From AC-32 sp963788215 (GTDB lineage Bacteria > Actinomycetota > Thermoleophilia > Gaiellales > Gaiellaceae), in contig CAWBFX010000008.1 in the NCBI GenBank assembly GCA_963788215.1, positions 62,001 through 126,000 on the forward strand: a DNA stretch of 64,000 bases, given 5' to 3'. Positions 7,486 through 13,699 of this stretch are shown piece after piece. The notes beneath the pieces are model-generated. The model saw only the letters and a list, made by a program, of their open reading frames with translations. It was not told the DNA's origin and made no database searches. The translations under genes were made by a program, and so were the position numbers. The stretch's first letter is position 1. Every line of letters begins with the position of its first letter.

Positions 7486-8253
7486 CAGCGGCGCTCCTCG
7501 AGTCTCACGAAGCTGTGCGGCGGGAGGGGCCCGACGTACGAGAAGTCGATCCGCCCGGCCTGCGCGGCGGCGAGCTCCTCCATCGCCTCGTCGAAGGCCT
7601 TCATGCGCTTCCGCTCGACGAGGAAGGACGCGCGCAGGAGCTGGTGCTCGATCTGCTCGTCCGAGACGTCGTACGCGAGGGCGATGGCCCCGAGCCGCTC
7701 CACGATGGAGCGGGCATCGCGCGCCGTTCGGGCCTGCAGCTCGGCCGAGACGAGCTCGCCGAGCTCCAGGAGAGCGGGAGGGGAGCCGCCGCCTTGCGTC
7801 TGCTCGCGCAGGCGCGCGACCCGCGGGCTCTCGCGGACGATCTCGGCCAGCACGGCTTCCTCGCGGTAGTGAGCAGTCACCCGCAGCTCGACGCGGTCGC
7901 GCAGCTCGCGCAGCAGCCCGGCGAGCTCGTCATGGCGCGGCTCGAGGAAGTCGCGGACGAGCGAGTCCTCGTCGTCGAAGACGATCCCGAAGCGAAGCGG
8001 TACGACGGTCCCGCGCTCGAAGGCGGTTGCGAGCACGTCGAAGTGCGTGAGCAGGTCCGCCCGGCGCGCCCGCACCTTTCCCGGCGGCGCGGCGCTCGTG
8101 AGAGCGGCGAGCTTCCGGAAGCGGACCGGCTCGACCGACGGCGCCGGCCAGGCCGGCGTCCGGCTGCGAGGCCACGCCGTCGGCGGACGTGACGCCGTAG
8201 CAGTACAGCGCGGTTGAGAGCGGCGCCCGGGTCGGGGGGGTCTGGAGCGCCAT
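7485..8253 (-). pseudogene. gvpF: gvpF, interrupted by an apparent frameshift
   Basis: The N-terminal part starts at ATG 8253 and reads MALQTPPTRAPLSTALYCYG, the normal GvpF opening, up to about DAGLAG near 8145. It then loses the family in that frame. The family resumes in another frame as VEPVRFRKLAALTSAAPPGK, RARRADLLTHFDVLATAF and runs to YVGPLPPHSF at 7485. One indel between about 8160 and 8125 would restore a ~256-residue GvpF. A GTG at 8075 could express only the C-terminal 196 residues. Since GvpF binds GvpA and is essential in studied systems, a sequencing or assembly error is more likely than true loss. Confidence 0.82.
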
Positions 8254-8257
8254 GTGC

Positions 8258-8641
8258 CTAGTCGCGCTTCACGCGCTCCTTCACGCCCTCTTTCGCGTCC
8301 GAGGCCTTGTCCTTGGCTCCTTCCATCATCCCCTTCGCCTTTCCGCCGCCGTTGTCCCCACCGCCACCGCCGCCGTCGCGGAGCTCCGCGAGGCCGGCAG
8401 CCTCCGTCTGCGTGAGATCGAGCCGGTTGACCTGCTCGGCGAAGCGCAGGTAGGTGTCGACGCTCGCGATCACGATCCGTGCGTCGATCGTGATCAGCTC
8501 GATCCCGATCACGGCGATCCGGACGTAGGCGTCGATCACGAGCCCCTTGTCGAGGATCAGGTCGACGACATCCGCGAGCCCGCTCGGGCTGGGCGCGCGC
8601 TGGAGGTAGTTGCTCGCGGTTCCCTGGGTTGCGATTGCCAT
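8258..8641 (-). CDS. gvpA: Major gas vesicle shell protein GvpA, copy 1, with Gly-rich tail
   Basis: A 127-residue GvpA. Residues ~15-80 hold the shell fold (SGLADVVDLILDKGLVIDAY; RIAVIGIELITIDARIVIAS), which packs as beta-ribs making the gas-permeable wall. Normal GvpA is ~70-75 residues; here ~47 extra residues follow: a Gly/Asp linker and a Lys/Asp/Glu amphipathic stretch (MMEGAKDKASDAKEGVKERV). ATG 8641 has TAAGGAGA 8 bases upstream. Residues 1-80 are identical to copy 2 (8962-9414), but the tails differ. Confidence 0.95.
   Translation of the reverse strand: MAIATQGTASNYLQRAPSPSGLADVVDLILDKGLVIDAYVRIAVIGIELITIDARIVIASVDTYLRFAEQVNRLDLTQTEAAGLAELRDGGGGGGDNGGGKAKGMMEGAKDKASDAKEGVKERVKRD
8402..8641 (-). 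repeat. 240-bp near-identical direct repeat, gvpA copy 1
   Basis: These bases encode residues 1-80 of GvpA copy 1. They match 9175-9414 in the same orientation with only three base differences that I can find, all synonymous. Similarity stops abruptly at codon 81. Confidence 0.95.
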
Positions 8642-8650
8642 CAGATCTCC

Positions 8651-8962
8651 TTAGGTCGATCCCGTCTGCTCTAGAGCTTTTCGCCGCTGACCGCGGCGCT
8701 TCTCGCGGTCCTGGCGCTGGGTGTCGCGGCTCGGCTCGGCCTCGGCGTGGGCGCCGCTGTCAGCGGCCTGCCCGTTGCCGTCGCCGCGCTCGCGCAGCAT
8801 CGGGAGCAGCTTCTCCTGCGCGAGCGAGCCCGCTTTCCGTCCGAGGTACGCGCTGGCGGCGTGGACCACCGCGGCGACGAGCGGCGCGAGGGCCTTTCTC
8901 AGCATCGCCTTGAGGAAGCCGCTCGTGCGGCCGGGCGACGCCGTCTCGGCGCTCTCCGCCAT
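8651..8962 (-). CDS. Gas-vesicle cluster protein of unknown function, Ala-rich helix plus charged tail
   Basis: A 103-residue protein between the two gvpA genes. Residues ~15-45 form an amphipathic to hydrophobic helix (LRKALAPLVAAVVHAASAYL) with flanking Lys/Arg, followed by a hydrophilic tail rich in Arg/Glu/Gln. ATG 8962 touches the gvpA2 stop. No known Gvp family is recognised. The helix resembles Ala-rich segments in GvpO, GvpA2 and other cluster members, which suggests membrane- or shell-associated self-assembly; this is inference. Confidence 0.75.
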   Translation of the reverse strand: MAESAETASPGRTSGFLKAMLRKALAPLVAAVVHAASAYLGRKAGSLAQEKLLPMLRERGDGNGQAADSGAHAEAEPSRDTQRQDREKRRGQRRKALEQTGST

Positions 8963-9414
8963 CAGTCTTCGTCCCCCGATCCGTTGTCGTTTCTCTTCGA
9001 GGCGATCTGACGTGCCGCCGCCGCCGCAGCGCCGACCGCCGCCGCAGCCGCCGCGCCCTTCATCGCCTTGCGGATGCCCGGGCTGTCGGGCGTGACCTCG
9101 TCCTCGACGCCTTCGATGGCGCCTTCGGTCATCTTCTCGGCGCCCTTTTCCTGCAGTTCCGGGAGACCGGCGAGTTCCGTCTGCGTGAGGTCGAGCCGGT
9201 TGACCTGCTCGGCGAAGCGCAGGTAGGTGTCGACGCTCGCGATCACGATCCGTGCGTCGATCGTGATCAGCTCGATCCCGATCACGGCGATCCGGACGTA
9301 GGCGTCGATCACGAGCCCCTTGTCGAGGATCAGGTCGACGACATCCGCGAGCCCGCTCGGGCTGGGCGCGCGCTGGAGGTAGTTGCTCGCGGTTCCCTGG
9401 GTGGCGATTGCCAT
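8962..9414 (-). CDS. gvpA: Major gas vesicle shell protein GvpA, copy 2, with Ala-rich tail
   Basis: A 150-residue GvpA, the longest of the pair. Residues 1-80 equal copy 1. The tail (81-150) has an acidic helix (KGAEKMTEGAIEGVEDEV), then an Ala-rich helix (MKGAAAAAAVGAAAAAARQI, ~116-135) and an acidic end. A ~70-residue extension is exceptional for GvpA, whose C-terminus normally ends soon after the last shell helix. No clear ribosome-binding site precedes ATG 9414, unlike copy 1. It is the first gvpA transcribed after the SRPBCC gene. Confidence 0.93.
   Translation of the reverse strand: MAIATQGTASNYLQRAPSPSGLADVVDLILDKGLVIDAYVRIAVIGIELITIDARIVIASVDTYLRFAEQVNRLDLTQTELAGLPELQEKGAEKMTEGAIEGVEDEVTPDSPGIRKAMKGAAAAAAVGAAAAAARQIASKRNDNGSGDED
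9175..9414 (-). repeat. 240-bp near-identical direct repeat, gvpA copy 2
   Basis: This is the second copy of the gvpA core repeat at 8402-8641. Synonymous differences lie at the last codon (GAA versus GAG), near 9190 (GAC versus GAT) and at the third codon (GCC versus GCA). Confidence 0.95.
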
Positions 9415-9453
9415 TTGACGCAGCTTTTGCCCGGATTACCCGCTTCTAACCAC

Positions 9454-10437
9454 TCACGACGAGGACGTCAGCGACTTGCTGCGCTCTTCGCGCCGCTTCG
9501 CCCTGTCCTCGCGGTCCGAGTCGCGGTCCTTGTCGTCGTCGCCGGCGTCGTCATCGCTGTCGTCGCCGCGGCCCTGAGCCTCCTGCTCGTCGCCGCTCTC
9601 GTCGTCCTCCTCGTTGCCCTGGTTCTGCTCCATCTCGGCGGGCGACGACTTGTACTCGAGCCCCTTGACGTCGCCGAACTCGACGTACGCCTTGAAGCGG
9701 GCGAGGTCGGCCTCGACGGCGCGCTTCACGAAGCGCATGCCCGAGGCCATCTTCTCGAGGATCCCCGAGGGGACGAAGTCGAGCGTCACGAGCACGCGCG
9801 TGAGGTTCGAGTCCAGCTTGTGGAAGCTGATCACGCCGGAGTGCTGGGTGCCGCTCACCGACTTCCAGGCGATGCGGTCGTTCTTGCGCCGCTCGGTGAT
9901 CTCCCCGTCCCACTCGCGCGTGCTGAACCAGATCTTCTCGCGCCAGTGGATCTTGTTGTTGTCCCCGTCGTCCTTCTCGACGTCGAGAACGCGATGCATG
10001 AACTTCGGGAACTCCTCGAACTGCGTCCACGCCTGGTAGGCCTTGTCGACCGGAACGGCGACGTCGGTCCAGCGCTGAATCGGGAGCCGGCGCGTCTTGC
10101 CGCCCTTCTGGCCGCCGCCTCCGTCATCGCCGCCACCGCCACCCATCAGCTTGGAGGCGATCTTGCCGCCCGGGCCGCTCGACGCGAGGCCCTTCTTCAG
10201 GCCCTGCATGCCCTTCTTTCCGAGCTCTTCGCCTTCTTCGCTCGCCTCGCCCTGAAGCTTCTTCATCAGGTCGGGGCCTTTCTTGGCGGCGAGCCCGGCC
10301 GCCGCGGCGCTCGCTGCTGCCGCTGCCACGGGGAAGAGCACGCCCTTGCCGCCCAGCCCGGACAGGCGGGAGCGACCTTCGTCGTCGGATCCGTTTGATG
10401 AAACCTTGTCTTCGATTTCCTCGACTGCTTCGGACAT
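9454..10437 (-). CDS. SRPBCC-domain protein associated with gas vesicles
   Basis: A 327-residue protein and the first gene of the cluster. ATG 10437 has AAGGAGG 7 bases upstream, so the longer upstream frame is rejected. Order: acidic leader, Ala-rich helix (VAAAAASAAAAGLAAKKG, ~35-52), Lys/Gly-rich linker with a poly-Gly run, an SRPBCC (polyketide cyclase/START-like) domain at ~115-260 (AVPVDKAYQAWTQFEEFPKF; HWREKIWFSTREWDGEITER; SGVISFHKLDSNLTRVLVTL), then a ~60-residue Asp/Glu-rich tail ending in a basic patch. Such domains bind hydrophobic ligands. The ligand here is unknown. Confidence 0.85.
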   Translation of the reverse strand: MSEAVEEIEDKVSSNGSDDEGRSRLSGLGGKGVLFPVAAAAASAAAAGLAAKKGPDLMKKLQGEASEEGEELGKKGMQGLKKGLASSGPGGKIASKLMGGGGGDDGGGGQKGGKTRRLPIQRWTDVAVPVDKAYQAWTQFEEFPKFMHRVLDVEKDDGDNNKIHWREKIWFSTREWDGEITERRKNDRIAWKSVSGTQHSGVISFHKLDSNLTRVLVTLDFVPSGILEKMASGMRFVKRAVEADLARFKAYVEFGDVKGLEYKSSPAEMEQNQGNEEDDESGDEQEAQGRGDDSDDDAGDDDKDRDSDREDRAKRREERSKSLTSSS

Positions 10438-10534
10438 GCTTCGGCCTCCTTCGTCACGGGAGTAGTGCAGCGGGGGTTGCCGGGGTGCCGTTTTGCTAAA
10501 CGCGGGGTGGTTGGAACCGCGGAACTGAGCCACA

Positions 10535-11506
10535 ATGCTTGCGGGGATGCCGCCTTTCCCGAAGCCGCGCTTCGATTACGAGTACGACCTCGACCGCGAG
10601 ATCGCGGCCGTGCGCGCCTACCGGCGGGAGAAGCCGGGGCGGCAGATCCCGCGGAAGGGCCGCGACCGCCTGCTGCTCGCGACCTGGAACATCGCGAATC
10701 TCGGCGTCCAGGACCGGCTCGACTCCGACTACGCGTTGATGGCCGAGGTGATGACGTGGTTCGACCTTGTCGCGGTGCAGGAGGTGAACGACGACCTGCG
10801 CGGGATCGAGGCGATCCACTCGAAGCTGCCGGCTCGCTACGACCTCCTCTTCTCCGACGCCTCGGGCAACCAGGAGCGGCAGGCGTTCCTCTACGACACG
10901 CGGAAGGTGAAGAGGCTGAGGGAGGTCGGCCGGCTGTCGATCCCGCCGAACCAGCTCTCCGCGATCAAGCTGCCGGGCACGACGACCGCGTTCCCGGGGT
11001 TCGACCGCGGGCCCTACCTCGCGAGCTTCGAGTGCGGGTCGTTCCGCTTCTCCCTGCTGAACGTCCATCTCTACTACGGCTCGCCGGATCCGCCGGACGT
11101 CGACCGGCGCGTGCTCGAGACGTTCGCCGTCGCGTGGTGGGCGGACCGCAAGCACCGCGACGCGCGTTCGTACGTGCCCGAGGTCGTCCCGCTCGGCGAC
11201 TTCAACCTCCCGAAGCAGGAGACTGGCGACCCGATCTTCGACGCCCTCTGCGCGCGCGGGCTCCACGTGCCGCCGCACACCTCCCAGATCGGCTCGGCGA
11301 TCGCGTCGGACTCGTACTACGACCAGATCGCGTTCTTCCCCGGCGCGACGCAGGACCGCTTCACGGGCGCGAGCAACGTCTTCGACTTCGACGGCGCGCT
11401 TTTCCAGGACCTCTGGCAGCAGCGCCCCGGCTCGCCGTTCCTGAGCTACGTCAGGTACCACATGAGCGACCACCGCCCGCTGTGGGCGGAGTTCCACACG
11501 ACCTAG
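10535..11506 (+). CDS. Endonuclease/exonuclease/phosphatase (EEP) family protein
   Basis: A 323-residue DNase I-fold hydrolase. The family motifs appear in order: LLATWNIANLG (Asn), FDLVAVQEVND (metal-binding Glu), FSLLNVHLYYG (catalytic His), VPLGDFNLPK (Asp/Asn) and the C-terminal MSDHRPLWAEF (SDHxP). Substrates of the superfamily range from DNA to phospholipids and inositol phosphates; this one cannot be assigned. No signal peptide is visible. ATG 10535 and ATG 10547 are both possible starts. It is divergent from the gas-vesicle cluster across a 97-base gap. Confidence 0.85.
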   Translation: MLAGMPPFPKPRFDYEYDLDREIAAVRAYRREKPGRQIPRKGRDRLLLATWNIANLGVQDRLDSDYALMAEVMTWFDLVAVQEVNDDLRGIEAIHSKLPARYDLLFSDASGNQERQAFLYDTRKVKRLREVGRLSIPPNQLSAIKLPGTTTAFPGFDRGPYLASFECGSFRFSLLNVHLYYGSPDPPDVDRRVLETFAVAWWADRKHRDARSYVPEVVPLGDFNLPKQETGDPIFDALCARGLHVPPHTSQIGSAIASDSYYDQIAFFPGATQDRFTGASNVFDFDGALFQDLWQQRPGSPFLSYVRYHMSDHRPLWAEFHTT

Positions 11507-11572
11507 GCCGCCGTTACAGAACCGTTACGTCTGCGTGGCCTGGACGTCGCACGATCGGCGCATCATCAACGC

Positions 11573-11950
11573 GTGCACTCCAAGCCACGGAGGTTCGGGC
11601 TTGTCGCTGTTGTCGCGCTCGTCCTGGTCCCGACTGCTGCCGCCTGGCGGCAGGCGACCTTTCGGGAGCGCGAACAGATCACGAACTGGTATCCACGTTC
11701 ACTCCGCGCCGCGCCGGTGATGTGCGTGCACATCGTCATTCACATCTCGTCGAGGAACCCGCGCTACGCCCTGACGTTTCCCCAATTTCTCAACTGGCGC
11801 AGGGCGCGTTGCGCTCGTTACGTCAGCAACGGCTTCTACATCCTGGAGAAGCGCCAGCCACGGTGGCGGCTGTTGTACGAGGGCTCCGATCCTCCTCCGT
11901 GCCGGCTGAGGATTCCCCGGGACCTCACGGCATGCCTTCGCCTTCCCTGA
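11573..11950 (+). CDS. Small secreted protein of unknown function
   Basis: A 125-residue protein with GTG start. The N-terminus has a clear signal peptide: basic RRFG, hydrophobic LVAVVALVLVP, and an AAAW cleavage region near residue 24. The mature part has several Cys residues (MCVHIV, ARCARY, PPCRLR, TACLRL), which could form disulfides outside the cell. No family is recognised. It stands alone between the EEP gene and the tRNA-Ile region. Confidence 0.6.
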   Translation: MHSKPRRFGLVAVVALVLVPTAAAWRQATFREREQITNWYPRSLRAAPVMCVHIVIHISSRNPRYALTFPQFLNWRRARCARYVSNGFYILEKRQPRWRLLYEGSDPPPCRLRIPRDLTACLRLP

Positions 11951-12020
11951 ACGACTCGCCGCCGCGACCGACACGGCGGGCGCGGCTCACGGGCCTTCTC
12001 GGAGAGCAGCGATTTAGAGG

Positions 12021-12070
12021 CGGTTCGAAGTCGTCATGGTGCGGCTCCCGCCGCACCGGACTTCGAACCG
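12021..12070 (-). other. Long two-part inverted repeat next to tRNA-Ile
   Basis: An outer perfect 12-bp stem CGGTTCGAAGTC/GACTTCGAACCG (12021-12032 and 12059-12070) encloses an 8-bp stem GGTGCGGC/GCCGCACC with a 4-base loop. It lies 4 bases beyond the 3' end of the tRNA on the minus strand, so it probably terminates or shapes the tRNA precursor, but there is no T tract. The outer arms resemble tRNA T-loop sequence (GGTTCGA). Confidence 0.7.
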
Positions 12071-12074
12071 ACGA

Positions 12075-12148
12075 TGGGCGATCGTGGATTCGAACCACGG
12101 ACCTCCGCCTTATCAGAGCGGCGCTCTAACCAACTGAGCTAATCGCCC
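12075..12148 (-). tRNA. tRNA-Ile (anticodon GAT)
   Basis: A complete 74-base cloverleaf on the minus strand. The acceptor is GGGCGAT/ATCGCCC with discriminator A, the D arm is GCTC...GAGC, the anticodon arm is CCGCT-CTGATAA-GGCGG, the variable loop is AGGTC, and the T arm is CGTGG-TTCGAAT-CCACG. The anticodon is GAT (isoleucine). No CCA is encoded. It stands outside any rRNA operon. Confidence 0.97.
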
Positions 12149-12233
12149 GCGCGAGCGGCCCATGGTAGCCGCACCCGGCTCAGGGATGTTGCCGCCGACC
12201 AGACGGGCCGAAAGACGTCTCAGTACTGCGGCG

Positions 12234-12413
12234 ATGAAGATTGGTGACCCCGTCCTCCATCAGGGCCGGCGCTACTTTCTGCGCGGGCTCGACCCGATGA
12301 GCGTGCCCAACAGGCGCGCCATGCTCGAGGACGCCCAGACGGGCGAGGAGACGACCGCGCCCATCGCCGAGCTTGAGCCCTGCCCGCCGAACGATCGCCT
12401 CGAAGCGAGCTGA
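12234..12413 (+). CDS. Small protein of unknown function
   Basis: A 59-residue protein starting at ATG 12234 (MKIGDPVLHQGRRYFLRGLD). The sequence reads like a small beta-barrel: an N-terminal VLHQGRRYFLRGLDPMS, then a negative stretch with EDAQTGEETTAP. An in-frame extension upstream exists but reads into the tRNA leader region and is not supported. It lies 46 bases before the DUF151 gene in the same direction, and may be co-transcribed with it. No family is assigned. Confidence 0.5.
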   Translation: MKIGDPVLHQGRRYFLRGLDPMSVPNRRAMLEDAQTGEETTAPIAELEPCPPNDRLEAS

Positions 12414-12459
12414 GTTTGACGCGCTACCCTCTGGCTATGATCGAGGCTCGGGACGCCTG

Positions 12460-12975
12460 ATGTACGAGATGGTCATCTACGGCGTGAGTTTCGACCTCGT
12501 CGGCAAGCAGCCGATCGTTCTCCTCAAGACAGCCGACGGGAACAAGTTCCTCCCGATCTGGATCGGCCACCCGGAAGCGGCCGCCATCCTCATGAAGCTG
12601 CAGGGCGCGAGCACGCCCAGGCCGATGACTCACGACCTCTTCACGGCCATGCTCGGCGAGCTCGACGCGCAGGTCGTCCGCATCACCGTGACCGAGCTGA
12701 AGGAGAACACCTTCTACGCGAGCATCACGGTGCAGCAGAACGGCTCCGAGATCGAGATCGACTCGCGGCCGTCCGATGCGATCGCCCTGGCGGTTCGCGC
12801 CGACGCGCCGATCTTCGCGGCCGAGGAGGTCATCGAGGAGTCCGCGATCGAGTTCGAGGGGGAGGGCGAGGAAGTGAACGAGGAAGAGGTCCAGGAGATC
12901 GTCTCCGAGTTCAAGCAGTTCCTCGAGCACGTCACCCCGGACGAGTTCGCCGAGGCGAGCGGCGAAGACGACTAG
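12460..12975 (+). CDS. Bifunctional nuclease family protein (DUF151)
   Basis: A 171-residue member of the BFN/DUF151 family. The start MYEMVIYGVSFDLVG, the core VLLKTADGNKFLPIWIGHPE (residues ~21-40), and RPSDAIALAVRADAPIFAAE (~104-123) are diagnostic; the C-terminal acidic helix (EEVQEIVSEFKQFLEHVTPD) is also typical. Plant homologues have DNase/RNase activity; the bacterial role is unclear. ATG 12460 is chosen because it starts exactly at the family N-terminus. The gene converges with chorismate mutase, overlapping by 4 bases. Confidence 0.93.
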   Translation: MYEMVIYGVSFDLVGKQPIVLLKTADGNKFLPIWIGHPEAAAILMKLQGASTPRPMTHDLFTAMLGELDAQVVRITVTELKENTFYASITVQQNGSEIEIDSRPSDAIALAVRADAPIFAAEEVIEESAIEFEGEGEEVNEEEVQEIVSEFKQFLEHVTPDEFAEASGEDD

Positions 12976-13250
12976 CCCTGGCGGTCGACCTCACGCTTGG
13001 TGAGGTCGAGGATCGCCTCGAGGACCTCCCTGAGGCCCTCCGCCGAGAGCGGCCCGCGGTTGGCGCGGCTCAGGTACTGCAGCATCCACTCCTCGCGCTC
13101 GGGGTCGACGAACGACATTCCCCGCGACTCCTTGTAGCTCTTCAGGCGCGCGACGAGCTTCAGCCGCGCGTTGATCGCCTCGACGATCGCGCGGTCGTTG
13201 TCGGAGATCTGTTCTCGCAGCTGCCGGATCAGCGGGTCTGGCTCGCTCAT
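12972..13250 (-). CDS. Chorismate mutase (AroQ class)
   Basis: A 92-residue all-helical AroQ-type chorismate mutase, converting chorismate to prephenate for Phe/Tyr synthesis. Visible signature: LIRQLREQISDNDRAIVEAI (residues ~7-26), then NARLKLVARLKSYKESRG with the active-site Arg/Lys, and DPEREEWMLQYL. Length equals the stand-alone monofunctional form. ATG 13250 overlaps the stop of the upstream PrcB-like gene (ATGA), so both are in one transcript. Confidence 0.88.
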   Translation of the reverse strand: MSEPDPLIRQLREQISDNDRAIVEAINARLKLVARLKSYKESRGMSFVDPEREEWMLQYLSRANRGPLSAEGLREVLEAILDLTKREVDRQG

Positions 13251-13699
13251 CGTCCTCGAAGCTTGACGTAGACGGGCTTCGCGCGCCCGTGCATCGTGAG
13301 CACGCGGTAGACGTACGTGACGCGGGACTCGACCGGTTCGCCGAGCGCGGGTGTCTGCTCGTGGGCGTAGACGTAGATCCCGCGGCGTCGTTCTACCACG
13401 CGGTCGACCACGAGCTTGTAGCCGGTGCTCGACCGCGGCCCGAGCGAGATCACGACGACCTGGTCGCGGTCCCAGTTGAGCTTCGGCGCCCGCGGTGCCC
13501 GGCCGGGCATGGTCGCGTCGAGCAGGCGCGTGAACGAGCCGCGCGAGTGGTAGACGCCGAGGGCTCGGCGGGTGAACTCGACCGTGCCCATCTTCCCGGT
13601 GACGTCGCGCCAGGCGACCGCATGCGATCCGCCCGCGCCCCACACCTGCGTGTAGACGAGCCAACCGGCCGCGACGAGCGCGACCGCGGCGACGCTAAT
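13247..13699 (-). CDS. PrcB-C-domain-like secreted or membrane-anchored protein
   Basis: About 150 residues: an N-terminal hydrophobic segment (VAAVALVAAGWLVYTQ), then a beta-rich domain with DQVVVISLGPRSSTGYKLVV, like the C-terminal domain of PrcB protease-complex proteins, and a terminal VYRVLTMHGRAKPVYVKL. No ATG, GTG or TTG precedes the hydrophobic segment within the gap. The first codon that fits is ATT at 13699, overlapping the upstream stop by one base (ATTAG); the alternative is GTG 13645, which would lose the membrane anchor. The start is therefore uncertain. Confidence 0.65.
   Translation of the reverse strand: MSVAAVALVAAGWLVYTQVWGAGGSHAVAWRDVTGKMGTVEFTRRALGVYHSRGSFTRLLDATMPGRAPRAPKLNWDRDQVVVISLGPRSSTGYKLVVDRVVERRRGIYVYAHEQTPALGEPVESRVTYVYRVLTMHGRAKPVYVKLRGR

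Noticed and set aside
8402..9414. CRISPR-like or transposon repeats
   Set aside because: The only large repeat is two gvpA coding cores; there are no spacers, transposase genes or terminal inverted repeats.
9435..9441. SigB-like GGGTAAT -10 box before gvpA2 (minus strand)
   Set aside because: No GTTT-type -35 at suitable spacing; a single short match in GC-rich DNA is weak.
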